Positions 7,165 to 16,450 of a stretch of DNA of 64,000 nucleotides are shown here, piece by piece. How positions within the stretch are numbered: position 1 is the first letter of the stretch; each line of letters starts with the position of its first letter. The translations under genes were made by a program, and so were the position numbers. The notes below the pieces were generated by a model. The model was not told where the DNA came from, searched no databases, and was given only the letters and a program-made list of their open reading frames with translations. Origin of the DNA: Streptomyces nitrosporeus (GTDB taxonomy: Bacteria > Actinomycetota > Actinomycetes > Streptomycetales > Streptomycetaceae); assembly GCF_008704555.1 (NCBI RefSeq), contig NZ_CP023702.1:620001-684000 (forward strand), given 5' to 3'.

Positions 7165-9432
7165 TCAGGCCACGGTCACCGTGCCCGTTCCCTCTCCGGC
7201 CGCTCCGGTCTCCTCCACGCCGACGCGGTACGGCCGTCCGGTCCCCTCCGCCGTGACCCGCACTCCGGCCGCGTCCCGGACGACGTGGAACGACGCCGCC
7301 GCGGCTCCGGTGAGATCCGGCACCGTGACGGTGCGCTCGCCGGCGGCGGAGCCGAAGACGCGCAGGGTGAGGTGGTCGAGCCAGTCGCCGTCCGGGCGCT
7401 GGTCGTCGGTGCCCCAGGGCAGGACCGCGCCGTCCCGCACCAGCAGGGGCAGGCTGTCGAAGCCGTGGGTCTCCTGGCGCCAGGCCGGGCCGGTGACCGT
7501 CTCGCCGGTGAGCAGGGAGGTCCAGGTGCCCTCGGGTACGTAGTACTCGACTTCGCCGTCCTCGGTGAAGACCGGGGCGACCAGCAGGTCCGGGCCGAGC
7601 ATGTACTGCCGGTCCAGGGTGCGGGTGGCCGGGTCGCCGGGGAACTCCGCCAGCATGGGGCGCATCACCGGGACGCCGGTGCGGTGCGCCTCGGCGGCCA
7701 CGGCGTAGAGGTAGGGCATCAGCCGGTGCTTGAGCAGGGTGAACTTCCGTGCCACGTCGACGGCTTCCTCGCCGAACTCCCACGGCACCCGGTAGGAGAC
7801 GTTGCCGTGCAGGCGGCTGTGGGAGGAGAGCAGGCCGAAGGCGAGCCAGCGCTTGAAGACCGCCGGGTCGGGCGTGCCCTCGAAGCCGCCGATGTCGTGG
7901 CTCCAGAAGCCGAACCCGGACAGCGACAGGGACAGCCCGCCGCGCAGCGACTCCGCCATCGCGGTGAAGGAGGCGAAGCAGTCTCCGCCCCAGTGGACCG
8001 GGTACTGCTGGCCGCCGGCCGTCGCGGAGCGGGCGAAGAGGACCGCCTCGCCGGTGCCGCGTTCCCTCTCCAGGAGGTCGAAGACGGTGCGGTTGTAGAT
8101 CTGGGCGTAGTAGTTGTGCATGCGCTCCGGGTCGGAGCCGTCGTGCCAGACCACGTCGGTGGGGATGCGCTCGCCGAAGTCGGTCTTGAAGCAGTCGACG
8201 CCCTGGTCGAGCAGGAGGCGCAGTTTGCCGTTGTACCAGGCGGCGGCGGCCGGGTTGGTGAAGTCCACCAGGGCCATGCCGGGCTGCCAGAGGTCCCACT
8301 GCCAGATGTCGCCGTCCGGCCGCCGTACCAGGTAGCCGTGTCCGGCCGCCTCGGCGAACAGTGCCGATTTCTGGGCGATGTAGGGGTTGATCCACATGCT
8401 GATCCGCAGCCCGCGCTCCTTGAGGCGGGCCAGCATGCCCTCGGGGTCGGGGAAGACCTCGGGGTCCCAGAGGAAGTCCGACCACTGGTACTCGCGCATC
8501 CAGAAGCAGTCGAAGTGGAAGACGCTGAGCGGGATGCCCCGCTCGGCCATGCCGTCGACGAAGGAGGTGACGGTGGCCTCGTCGTAGGAGGTGCAGAAGG
8601 AGGTGGTGAGCCAGAGGCCGAAGGACCAGGCCGGCGGGAGGGCCGGCCGGCCGGTGAGGGCGGTGTAGCGGGAGAGCACCTCCTTCGGGGTGGGTCCAGC
8701 AACGATGTAGTACTCCAGCGTCTGGTCCTCGACGCTGAACTGGACCTGGCCGACGGCCTCGGAGCCGACCTCGAAGGAGACCTTGCCGGGGTGGTTGACG
8801 AAGACGCCGTAGCCGCGCGAGGACAGGTAGAACGGGATGTTCTTGTAGGCCTGCTCGCTGCTGGTGCCGCCGTCGGCCTGCCAGATGTCCACGCTCTGGC
8901 CGTTCTTGACGTACGGCGTGAAGCGCTCGCCGAGGCCGTAGACGTTCTCGCCGACGTCCAGGGCGAGCTGGGCGATCATGTGGTGGACGCCGTCGGGGGT
9001 GGTGGCGAAGGCGGTGCCCTTGGGGCCGGCTCCGGTCAGGTGCCGGCCGTCGGGGCCGAGGAAGGTGATGCCCCAGGGGCCGTCGCCGTCCATGCGCAGC
9101 GTCAGGGGGCCGCTGGTGAGTTCGGTGGTCCCGCCCTCCTGCCGGGTGCGGGCGCCGGGGGCGGAACCGTCACCGGGGTAGAGGGTGAAGTCGGGGCCGC
9201 GGCGGGCCTTCCCGGCGTGGTGGGTGGTGCGTACGCCGATGACGCCCTCGGCAGGCGAGAAGCACTCGACGGTGATCAGCGGGGTGTTGAGGGTGTCGCC
9301 GCGTGCGGCCACCTTCTTGACGGAGGCGTAGGCGGTGAACCGGTTCTCCTCGACGCGCAGGTCGCGGATCTCGGTGGCGTAGGAAGCGCGTACGCCCTCA
9401 CGCATCAGCCAGAAGCCGTCGGTGAACTTCAT
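7165..9432 (-). CDS. yicI: GH31 alpha-xylosidase (YicI type)
   Basis: A 755-residue cytoplasmic glycoside hydrolase that removes non-reducing alpha-1,6-linked xylose (isoprimeverose units) from xyloglucan oligosaccharides. It matches YicI-type enzymes in length and organisation: N-terminal beta-sandwich (about 1-245), TIM barrel with the nucleophile in KTDFGERIP (Asp near 418), then two beta domains. RSATAGGQQYPVHWGGD and FWSHDIGGF are GH31 hallmark segments. No signal peptide is present. The ATG is preceded by CAAGGAGACCGC. It lies 55 bases after the GH3 gene, in the same transcription unit, whose promoter region carries LacI-type operators. Alpha-glucosidase activity is the alternative, but the KTDFGE motif and the context favour xylosidase. 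Confidence 0.9.
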   Translation of the reverse strand: MKFTDGFWLMREGVRASYATEIRDLRVEENRFTAYASVKKVAARGDTLNTPLITVECFSPAEGVIGVRTTHHAGKARRGPDFTLYPGDGSAPGARTRQEGGTTELTSGPLTLRMDGDGPWGITFLGPDGRHLTGAGPKGTAFATTPDGVHHMIAQLALDVGENVYGLGERFTPYVKNGQSVDIWQADGGTSSEQAYKNIPFYLSSRGYGVFVNHPGKVSFEVGSEAVGQVQFSVEDQTLEYYIVAGPTPKEVLSRYTALTGRPALPPAWSFGLWLTTSFCTSYDEATVTSFVDGMAERGIPLSVFHFDCFWMREYQWSDFLWDPEVFPDPEGMLARLKERGLRISMWINPYIAQKSALFAEAAGHGYLVRRPDGDIWQWDLWQPGMALVDFTNPAAAAWYNGKLRLLLDQGVDCFKTDFGERIPTDVVWHDGSDPERMHNYYAQIYNRTVFDLLERERGTGEAVLFARSATAGGQQYPVHWGGDCFASFTAMAESLRGGLSLSLSGFGFWSHDIGGFEGTPDPAVFKRWLAFGLLSSHSRLHGNVSYRVPWEFGEEAVDVARKFTLLKHRLMPYLYAVAAEAHRTGVPVMRPMLAEFPGDPATRTLDRQYMLGPDLLVAPVFTEDGEVEYYVPEGTWTSLLTGETVTGPAWRQETHGFDSLPLLVRDGAVLPWGTDDQRPDGDWLDHLTLRVFGSAAGERTVTVPDLTGAAAASFHVVRDAAGVRVTAEGTGRPYRVGVEETGAAGEGTGTVTVA

Positions 9433-9487
9433 GCGGTCTCCTTGCCGGGGGTACGGGGGAAGGGTCGGGGGCGGCGGGCGGCGGGGG

Positions 9488-12370
9488 TCACTGCGCGGCC
9501 CCGGCGCGCGTGAAGCCGAGGTGCGCGAGGCGCACGGTGCCGTGCAGGGTGACGCGTACGTCGTGCACGCCCCGGGGCGTGAAGCCGGCCTCGGCGGTGG
9601 TGTAGTCGTACGGTCCGCCGGTGGCGGGCACGGGGACCTCTGCGGTGCGGCCGTCCGCCTCGACGGTCACCGAGCCCCCGCCGGAGACGGCCAGTGTCAG
9701 CCGCGCGGCTCCGTCGCCGAAGTCGCAGGCTCGGAAGAGGAGTTCGCCGGGGGTTCCGTCGGCGGCCGGGGTGACCGCGTCGCCGTCCCGCTTCGTGCGG
9801 TCGACGATCTCGGTGCCCTGCTGGGTGTCGTAGGCGGCGGCCTCCAGGCCGTGTTCCAGGACGGGGCGCGGGCCGGACGGCAGCCCGTCGAGGGTGACGG
9901 ACGCGGTGAGGCGGATGTCGGCGCTGGAGGCGCCGGCCAGGATGTCGTACGTACCGGGCTCGACGGCCCAGCGGCCGTGCGCGACGCTCCAGTGGCCCAG
10001 TTCCTCGACGGGGACCAGGAATTCGAGGCGCTCGGAGGCGCCGGGGGCGAGGTGCAGGCGGCGGTGGGCGACCAGCTTCCGCCCCGGCAGGTCGCGGGAG
10101 GCGGCGTCGGCCGCCCGGACGTAGATCTGGGCGACCTCGTCGGCGGGGACGGGGCCCTCGTTGGTGACGGTCAGCGAGATCCGCAGCTGGTCGCCGTCAG
10201 GCCCGGCCTCGATGTCCGTGTAGCCGAAGTCGCTGTATCCGAGCCCGTGGCCGAAGGGGTAGAGAGGGGTGCCCTCGAAGTAGAGGTAGGTCTGCCGGGA
10301 GCCGATGACGTCGTAGTCGAACAGGCCGGGCAGGTCCGTGTCGGCGGCGTACCAGGTCTGCGGGAGGCGGCCCGCCGGGGAGACGTCTCCGGCGAGGACC
10401 CGGGCGAGCGCGGTGCCGGCCGCCTGGCCGCCGTGCGCGGTCCAGAGCAGGGCGGGCAGTTCGGCCGCCGCGTCGGGGACCGCGTAGGGGTAGGCGGAGG
10501 TGAGGGCGAGGACGGTGCGCGGGTTGGCCGCGCGGGCGGCGCGCCACAGCCGGTCCTGCTGGGCCGGGAGGGCGAGGGTGGTGCGGTCCTCGGTCTCGCG
10601 GCCGTTGATGTGGGGGTCGTTGCCGGCGACGACGATCACGGTGTCGGCGGCCTCGGCCACCCGGGCGACGGCGTCCTCGCCGCGCTCGACGGTGACCGTC
10701 TCGAAGACGGTCGCGCCGGCCGCGGAAATCTTTTCCCCGCCGGCGGCAACCTTCGCGCCGTCGGCGGCGACTGACACGTACCCACCGGTCCCGATGTGCA
10801 GAAGGCGGTGCCCGCCCGCGTGTCCCTCCACCGCTTCCCTGCGGAAGGTCTCCTGGACGACCCAGCCGCCCGGCTCCTCGGCGGACGCCCTGACGTATCC
10901 GTCGTCGGCGACCGAGAGGTACAGCCCCTCGTCGGTCCGGAAGGTCAGCACCCCGTCGCCCCAGTCCACGACGGACAGTTCGGTGCCCGTCGCGTCGCAG
11001 GTCAGCGGTGGCAGGTCGGTGCGGCCCGCCAGCAGAGCCGGGTCCAGGGCGCCTTCGGCCCCGCGCGTCCCGCCGTCGGCGGGTGCCGTGTTCTCCGGCA
11101 CCCGCAGCCGGCCGCCGTCGCAGGCCAGCAGGACGCGGTCGGTGCCTTCGGCGTACAGGACGCGGCCGGCGCCGTAGCGCTCACGGATTCCGTCGAGCGG
11201 GGTGGAGCGGTGGATCAGGGTGCCGCTGTACCAGTCCAGCTTGCAGGCGTCGGCGAGCAGTCCGACGACGGCGACGGTGCGGCCCTCCTCGGGTGCCAGG
11301 GGCAGCAGGCCGTCGTTCTTCAGCAGGACGACGGCCTGTTCGGCGGCCTCCTGGGCGAGCGCCCGGTGCCCGGGGGTGTCGAAGGCGTCCGTCGCCGCGT
11401 AGGGGTCGAGTTCCGGGTCGAACTCCCCCAGCGCGAAGCGCAGGGCGAGCAGCCGGCGGACGGCGGTGTCGATGTCGTCCTGGGTGAGGAGGCCCTTGTC
11501 GAGCGCGCCGCGGATCCGGCCGGTCATGACGGAGGAGTCCTGGCCGTGGTCGGTGAAGCTGTCGACACCGGCCTTGAGGGAGGCGGCGGTGGCCTCCTCG
11601 TGGGTGTCGAAGTAGTGCTCGGAGTCGACCAGGTTGGAGGGGGCCCCGGCGTCCGAGCAGACGACGAGCGGCTGGTCGGTCCAGCCGCGCAGCTGCTGCT
11701 CCAGGAGCGGGGAGACGTGGTTGGGGCGGCCGTTGACCAGGTTGTAGGCCGGCATGACCCCGGCGACCGCTCCGGCGCGTACCGCGTCGCGGAAGGCCCG
11801 CAGGTCGTACTCGTGCAGGACGCGGGGGCGCACCGAGGAGGAGGCGGTGTCGCGGTCGGTCTCGTTGTTGTGGGCGAGCCAGTGCTTGAGGACGGGGGCG
11901 GTGCGCCAGTAGTCGGGGTGGTCGCCGCGCAGTCCGCGGGTGTAGGCGACGGCGATCGCGGAGGTGAGGGCCGGGTCCTCGGAGTACCCCTCCTCGCCGC
12001 GGCCCCAGAGCGGGTGGCGCAGCAGATTCACCGTCGGGGCCCAGACGTTGAGGCCCACCCGGTCGTCCGTGGCGCGCTTGGCGCGCACCTCGTCGCCGAC
12101 GGCCTCACCGACCCTGCGGACCAGTTCCCCGTTCCAGGTGGCGCCGAGACCGACGGCCTGCGGGAAGACGGTGGCCGGTCCCATCCAGGCGACGCCGTGC
12201 AGCGCCTCCTGCCCGGTGCGGAAGGGGCCGACTCCCAGGCGCTCGACCGCGGGGGCGAACTGATGGAGCATCGCGATCCGCTCCTCGGGCGTGAGCCGCC
12301 CGAGGAGGTCGTCGACGCGTGCGGCGAAGGGGAGTCGGGGGTCTCGGAAGGGCAGCGGATGGTCCGTCAC
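9488..12370 (-). CDS. GH3 beta-glycosidase with trefoil-like insertion and CBM6-like tail
   Basis: A 960-residue glycoside hydrolase family 3 enzyme, probably beta-glucosidase or beta-xylosidase on imported oligosaccharides. The barrel domain carries the nucleophile motif VVCSDAGAPSNL (Asp near 240) and LKHWLAHNNE. The second domain is interrupted by an insert (about 415-560) with repeated beta motifs (YLSVADDGYVRA, GGYVSVAADG) resembling a fascin or trefoil lectin module. A fibronectin-III-like domain follows (from about 690), and a CBM6-like beta-sandwich ends the protein (about 835-960). I start it at GTG 12370, preceded by AGGGGA. A longer in-frame reading to 12643 crosses the promoter and operators and has no GH3 similarity. 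No signal peptide is seen, so it is likely intracellular. First gene of the GH3-GH31 unit. Confidence 0.88.
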   Translation of the reverse strand: MTDHPLPFRDPRLPFAARVDDLLGRLTPEERIAMLHQFAPAVERLGVGPFRTGQEALHGVAWMGPATVFPQAVGLGATWNGELVRRVGEAVGDEVRAKRATDDRVGLNVWAPTVNLLRHPLWGRGEEGYSEDPALTSAIAVAYTRGLRGDHPDYWRTAPVLKHWLAHNNETDRDTASSSVRPRVLHEYDLRAFRDAVRAGAVAGVMPAYNLVNGRPNHVSPLLEQQLRGWTDQPLVVCSDAGAPSNLVDSEHYFDTHEEATAASLKAGVDSFTDHGQDSSVMTGRIRGALDKGLLTQDDIDTAVRRLLALRFALGEFDPELDPYAATDAFDTPGHRALAQEAAEQAVVLLKNDGLLPLAPEEGRTVAVVGLLADACKLDWYSGTLIHRSTPLDGIRERYGAGRVLYAEGTDRVLLACDGGRLRVPENTAPADGGTRGAEGALDPALLAGRTDLPPLTCDATGTELSVVDWGDGVLTFRTDEGLYLSVADDGYVRASAEEPGGWVVQETFRREAVEGHAGGHRLLHIGTGGYVSVAADGAKVAAGGEKISAAGATVFETVTVERGEDAVARVAEAADTVIVVAGNDPHINGRETEDRTTLALPAQQDRLWRAARAANPRTVLALTSAYPYAVPDAAAELPALLWTAHGGQAAGTALARVLAGDVSPAGRLPQTWYAADTDLPGLFDYDVIGSRQTYLYFEGTPLYPFGHGLGYSDFGYTDIEAGPDGDQLRISLTVTNEGPVPADEVAQIYVRAADAASRDLPGRKLVAHRRLHLAPGASERLEFLVPVEELGHWSVAHGRWAVEPGTYDILAGASSADIRLTASVTLDGLPSGPRPVLEHGLEAAAYDTQQGTEIVDRTKRDGDAVTPAADGTPGELLFRACDFGDGAARLTLAVSGGGSVTVEADGRTAEVPVPATGGPYDYTTAEAGFTPRGVHDVRVTLHGTVRLAHLGFTRAGAAQ

Positions 12371-12438
12371 GTGCGGGTCCCCTAGTAAAGGTGGGAGGTA
12401 TGACCGAGCAGAACGCTTCGAAAGATCTTCACAGATCT

Positions 12439-12452
12439 TCGAAGCGCTTCGA
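12439..12452. promoter_or_regulatory. LacI-family operator, copy 1
   Basis: TCGAAGCGCTTCGA is a perfect palindrome with the central CG typical of LacI/GalR operators. It lies 69-82 bases upstream of the GH3 start. It is identical to the site at 12606 and shares the GAAGCGCTTC core with two sites upstream of the LacI gene at 23171-24178, which is the likely binder. Confidence 0.85.
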
Positions 12453-12605
12453 TGCTCTGCGTCCGACCCGCACGTGTCAAGGGTGTGCCCTGAGCATTTC
12501 GGGCAGCGTGGGCGGTAGGCCGGAAAACAGTTGGGACACAGGTCGGAGGAATATGGAATCCGACTCTTGTGCGACCCGATCGCTTCACTTAACCTCGCTG
12601 CAACA

Positions 12606-12619
12606 TCGAAGCGCTTCGA
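12606..12619. promoter_or_regulatory. LacI-family operator, copy 2
   Basis: The second exact TCGAAGCGCTTCGA palindrome, 136 bases upstream of the binding-protein gene that opens the plus-strand importer operon. It is probably repressed by the locus LacI regulator. Confidence 0.85.
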
Positions 12620-12754
12620 CGCCTCATGGTTGACCCGCTTCATCTCGGTCGGCGCCGTGTCGCCGGCTCGTCGGTTACGCCCCTACCTCAGACACAGGAA
12701 CCGGACGGCACACCGCCCCCGGCTCGACCTGGTGCACCACGAAGGGTTGACGCA

Positions 12755-14431
12755 ATGACGCCGAACATCCCCTCCTCCCCCAGCCGGAGACGGTTCCTCG
12801 CCTCCACCGCGGTCGCCGCGGCTGCCGTGGGCGGCGGGATTCCGCTCCTCGCCGCCTGCGGCGGCGGTACCGGCGGCAGCTCGAAGAACGAGGGCGCGAC
12901 CACGGGCAAGAAGCTGAAGGACATCCTTCCCGCCTACGTGCCCTCGAAGGCCGTCACCCCGGACATCCCCAGCAAGAACGGCTCCGCGGCCGGTTTCACC
13001 ACCGCGCTCCCGGCCGACCAGCTGGCCGTGTCGGTGCCGAAGAAGCTGGGCAAGGGCAGCGAGCTGACCGTCATGGCGCCGCTGTGGGGCACCTCGCCGG
13101 CCGAGGGCAACCCCTACTGGACGGCGATGGACGAGGCCGCCGGCGTCAAGGTCAAGTGGCAGAACCAGGACGGCAACACCTACGGCCAGAAGCTGGGCGC
13201 GGTGCTGGCCTCCAGCGCCATCCCGGACGCCGTCGTCATCCCCGGCTGGGAGCTGGGCGGCAAGATCCCGAGCGCCATCGCCAACAAGTTCGCCGACCTC
13301 GGCCCCTACCTCTCGGGCGACAAGGTCAAGGCGTACCCGAACCTGGCGGCCATCCCCACCGGCGCCTGGCAGCGCGGTGTCTTCGCCGGCCAGCTGCGCG
13401 GCCTGCCGATGCCGGCCGAGTCCACGCCGAACATCACCCCCTTCTACCGGGCCGACATCTTCGAGGAGAAGGGCTGGGAGACCCCGACCACCACGCAGGA
13501 GTTCTACGACCTCTGCAAGGAGATCAACGCCCCCAGGAGCAAGGTGTGGGCGTGCAGCGACATGACGTGGTCTGCGTGGGTCTTCTTCGGGGTGCTGCCG
13601 GAGAAGCCGTACTACTGGAAGCTGGTCGACGGCAAGCTGGTCAACCGCTACGAGACCGACGAGTACCTGGAGGCGCTGGAGTGGTCGCGCTCGCTGTACT
13701 CGGCCGGCTTCGTGCACCCGGACGCCAAGGCCGAGACGGGTGACATGCGCACCACCTTCTCCGCCGGCAACGTCATGATGTACAACGCGGACATCTCGGA
13801 CTGGTACGCCGCCTGTGCGATCCAGCGCCTGGACAACCCGGACTTCAAGATGGGCGCCATCGACTTCTTCGCCCACGACGGCGGCGCGCCCACCATCTAC
13901 GAGGCCGCGCCCTCCAACATCTGGTGCATGATCAGCAAGAAGGCCGACAAGAAGACGGTCGAGGACATCCTCGCGCTGGCCAACTACACCGCCGCTCCCT
14001 ACGGCTCCAAGGAGCAGCGTCTGAAGGCCTACGGCCTGGAGGGCACGCACCACACCCTGGAGGACGGCGTCCTGACGAAGACCGAGGAGGGCAACAACCA
14101 GGTCTTCGCCACCTACGAGTACATCGCCTCCCCCTCGCCGTTCCGCGCCTACCCCGACCACCCGGACGTCGCCAAGGGTGTCGTCGAGTGGCAGCAGCGC
14201 CAGGGCGCGCACCTGAAGAAGCCGCTGTTCCACGGCATGCAGATCCAGGAGCCCACCCGCTACACCGAGCTGAACGCGCAGTTCGAGGCGCTGGAGAAGG
14301 ACATCGTGCGCGGGCGGAAGAAGGTCGGCGACATGCAGCAGCAGGTCTCCGACTGGAAGAGCAGGGGCGGCGACAAGCTCCGCGACTGGTACAAGAAGCT
14401 GCTCGACGAGACCGGTGAGTCGGCTTCCTGA
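12755..14431 (+). CDS. extracellular oligosaccharide-binding lipoprotein (CUT1 importer)
   Basis: A 558-residue solute-binding lipoprotein. The N-terminus carries a Tat-type motif (SRRRFLAS) and a lipobox LLAAC, with the lipidated cysteine near residue 29. The large size and segments such as YGQKLGAVLASSAIPDAVVIP and MMYNADISDWYA resemble LplA/YtcQ-type proteins that serve oligosaccharide importers. It would capture xyloglucan oligosaccharides released by the GH74 enzyme of the same operon. The ATG at 12755 follows GAAGGG; an upstream in-frame extension would cross the operator. It overlaps nothing upstream and is followed directly by two permease genes. No cognate ATPase is encoded here, so a shared MsiK-type ATPase elsewhere is expected. 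Confidence 0.88.
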   Translation: MTPNIPSSPSRRRFLASTAVAAAAVGGGIPLLAACGGGTGGSSKNEGATTGKKLKDILPAYVPSKAVTPDIPSKNGSAAGFTTALPADQLAVSVPKKLGKGSELTVMAPLWGTSPAEGNPYWTAMDEAAGVKVKWQNQDGNTYGQKLGAVLASSAIPDAVVIPGWELGGKIPSAIANKFADLGPYLSGDKVKAYPNLAAIPTGAWQRGVFAGQLRGLPMPAESTPNITPFYRADIFEEKGWETPTTTQEFYDLCKEINAPRSKVWACSDMTWSAWVFFGVLPEKPYYWKLVDGKLVNRYETDEYLEALEWSRSLYSAGFVHPDAKAETGDMRTTFSAGNVMMYNADISDWYAACAIQRLDNPDFKMGAIDFFAHDGGAPTIYEAAPSNIWCMISKKADKKTVEDILALANYTAAPYGSKEQRLKAYGLEGTHHTLEDGVLTKTEEGNNQVFATYEYIASPSPFRAYPDHPDVAKGVVEWQQRQGAHLKKPLFHGMQIQEPTRYTELNAQFEALEKDIVRGRKKVGDMQQQVSDWKSRGGDKLRDWYKKLLDETGESAS

Positions 14432-14432
14432 C

Positions 14433-15455
14433 ATGTCACTGAGCACAGAGGGCCGGCGGGCGCGGAAGGCTTCCGCGCCGCCGGCCGAGAAGGGCACGAC
14501 GGTCACCGGGGAGCCCCCGGTGACCGGGAAGGTGCCCCTGCGGCACCGTCTGCGCCGGGACCGGACGCTGATCCTGATGACCCTGCCGGCGATCCTGCTG
14601 CTGCTGGTCTTCGCGTACGTCCCGCTGGTGGGCAACGTCGTCGCCTTCCAGGACTACGACCCCTACATCGCGGACAACGCGTTCCAGGCCATCCTGAACA
14701 GCCCGTGGGTGGGCTTCGAGTGGTTCGAGCAGATGGTGAACGACCGGCTGTTCTGGTCGGCGCTGGGCAACACCCTGACGATCTTCCTGCTGCAGCTGAC
14801 GCTGTTCTTCCCGGTGCCGATCCTGCTCGCGCTGTTCATCAACAGCTTCGTGCGGCCCCGGGTCCGGGCGGTGGCGCAGGCCATCCTGTACCTGCCGCAC
14901 TTCTTCTCCTGGGTCCTCGTCATCACGGTGTTCCAGCAGATGTTCGGCGGCGCGGGGCTGATCGCGCAGACCCTGCGGGAACACGGTCACGAGGGTTTCG
15001 ACCTGATGACCGACCCGGGACTGTTCAAGTTCCTGCTCACCTTCGAGATGATCTGGAAGGACGCCGGCTGGGGCGTCATCGTCTTCCTCGCCGCGCTGGC
15101 CTCGGTCAGCCCGGAGCTGTACGAGGCGAGCGCCATGGACGGCGCGAACCGCTGGCGCCGGATGTGGCACGTCACGCTGCCCGCCCTGCGCCCGGTCGTG
15201 GCCCTGCTGCTGGTCCTCCAGGTCGGCAACGCGCTCACGGTCGGCTTCGAGCAGATCCTGCTCCAGCGCACGGCGGTCGGTCCGGGCGCCTCCGAAGTCC
15301 TCGACACCTATGTCTGGAACGTCGGTATCACCTACGGCGGGTTCAGCTACGCGGCAGCCGTCGGCATCGTCAAGGGAATCTTCGGTCTGCTGCTGGTCCT
15401 CGGGGCCAACAAGGTCGCCCATCTCATGGGTGAGCAGGGGGTGTACAAGAAGTGA
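14433..15455 (+). CDS. ABC importer permease, LplB/MalF-like
   Basis: A 340-residue inner-membrane permease of the CUT1 family with about six transmembrane helices, the first at LILMTLPAILLLLVFAYVPL. The cytoplasmic EAA loop is visible as LYEASAMDGANRWRRMWHVT, the contact for the ATPase. The ATG is one base beyond the stop of the binding-protein gene; an in-frame GTG at 14415 is an alternative start that would overlap it. It pairs with the next permease. The cargo is inferred from the locus to be xyloglucan oligosaccharide. Confidence 0.87.
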   Translation: MSLSTEGRRARKASAPPAEKGTTVTGEPPVTGKVPLRHRLRRDRTLILMTLPAILLLLVFAYVPLVGNVVAFQDYDPYIADNAFQAILNSPWVGFEWFEQMVNDRLFWSALGNTLTIFLLQLTLFFPVPILLALFINSFVRPRVRAVAQAILYLPHFFSWVLVITVFQQMFGGAGLIAQTLREHGHEGFDLMTDPGLFKFLLTFEMIWKDAGWGVIVFLAALASVSPELYEASAMDGANRWRRMWHVTLPALRPVVALLLVLQVGNALTVGFEQILLQRTAVGPGASEVLDTYVWNVGITYGGFSYAAAVGIVKGIFGLLLVLGANKVAHLMGEQGVYKK

Positions 15456-16396
15456 GCGGCCTGCTCTACAGAATGACCGGCGTGGCCGGTGTGAAACCGG
15501 GGACCCGCGGCCGGCTGCGGCCGGTGTGGGAGGAGGAGCCCACGAAGGCGGGCCTCGCCTCCAAGGGCGTCGTCCTGGTCCTGATCTGCCTGGCCGTCCT
15601 CTTCCCGCTCTGGGTCGTGGTCGTCACCAGCCTGTCCTCGGTGAAGACCATCACCGAGGCCGGCGGGCTGGTGGTGATCCCGCGGGGGGTCACGTTCATC
15701 GCCTACCAGGAACTCCTGGGCGGCGGCCAGGTCACCCGCGCCACCCTGGTCAGCATCTGTGTGACGGTGGTCGGGACGCTCTTCAGCATGACCGTGTCGA
15801 TCATGTGCGCCTACGGACTCTCCCGCCCCGGGTCCGTGCTCCACCGGCCGCTGCTGCTGACCATGCTCGCCACGATGTTCTTCGGCGCGGGGCTCATCCC
15901 CACCTATCTGGTGGTGCAGGGCCTGGGGCTGACGGACTCCTATCTGGCGCTGATCCTGCCGAGCGCGCTGAACGTCTTCAACATCCTGGTGCTGCGCGCC
16001 TTCTTCATGAGCACGGCCCAGGAGCTCATCGAGAGCGCCCGCATCGACGGGGCCGGCGACGTCCGCATCCTGTGGCAGATCGTCATGCCGCTCTCCCGCG
16101 CGGTCATCGCCGTGATCACGCTCTTCTACGCGGTCGGCTACTGGAGCGCCTGGTTCAACGCCTCCATCTACATCAGCGACCCGAAGATGCTGCCGCTGCA
16201 GAACGTGATGAACCAGCTCGTCCTCAAGCAGGAACGGCCCACCGGCCTGGCCCAGGTGATCAACACCGGTCATCTCTCGCCGCTCGCGATCCAGATGGCG
16301 GTCATGGTGCTGGCGCTGATCCCGGTCGCGGTCCTGTCGCCCTTCGTCCAGAAGCACTTCAAGGAGGGCATGCTCACCGGCGCCGTCAAGGGCTGA
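15452..16396 (+). CDS. ABC importer permease, LplC/MalG-like
   Basis: A 314-residue CUT1 permease with six predicted helices (first at LVLICLAVLFPLWVVVVTSL) and an EAA loop ELIESARIDGAGDVRILWQI. The C-terminus (VQKHFKEGMLTGAVKG) is the standard ending of the MalG/LplC group. It starts with GTG overlapping the previous stop by four bases (GTGA). It forms the membrane channel together with the permease at 14433. Only 54 bases separate it from the GH74 gene, with no hairpin, so the operon continues. Confidence 0.88.
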   Translation: MSGLLYRMTGVAGVKPGTRGRLRPVWEEEPTKAGLASKGVVLVLICLAVLFPLWVVVVTSLSSVKTITEAGGLVVIPRGVTFIAYQELLGGGQVTRATLVSICVTVVGTLFSMTVSIMCAYGLSRPGSVLHRPLLLTMLATMFFGAGLIPTYLVVQGLGLTDSYLALILPSALNVFNILVLRAFFMSTAQELIESARIDGAGDVRILWQIVMPLSRAVIAVITLFYAVGYWSAWFNASIYISDPKMLPLQNVMNQLVLKQERPTGLAQVINTGHLSPLAIQMAVMVLALIPVAVLSPFVQKHFKEGMLTGAVKG

Positions 16397-16450
16397 CGTC
16401 CGCCGCTCCCGCCCCGCCCCCTCCCCTCCCTCCCCGGAAGGTCCCTCGTC

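Larger units (their letters stand above)
12371..12754. other. divergent regulatory region of the xyloglucan locus
   Basis: This 384-base stretch separates the minus-strand GH3-GH31 unit from the plus-strand transporter operon. It has lower GC than the genes and contains no convincing coding sequence. It holds two identical 14-bp palindromes (12439-12452, 12606-12619), a short direct repeat AGATCTTC at 12423-12430 and 12433-12440 next to the first, and an extra half-site CGCTTCGAAA near 12414. The layout is that of two divergent promoters, each with its own LacI operator. Confidence 0.75.

Noticed and set aside
12371..12643. N-terminal extension of the GH3 enzyme
   Set aside because: It crosses the divergent promoter and both LacI operators and has no similarity to GH3; the GTG at 12370 has a ribosome binding site.
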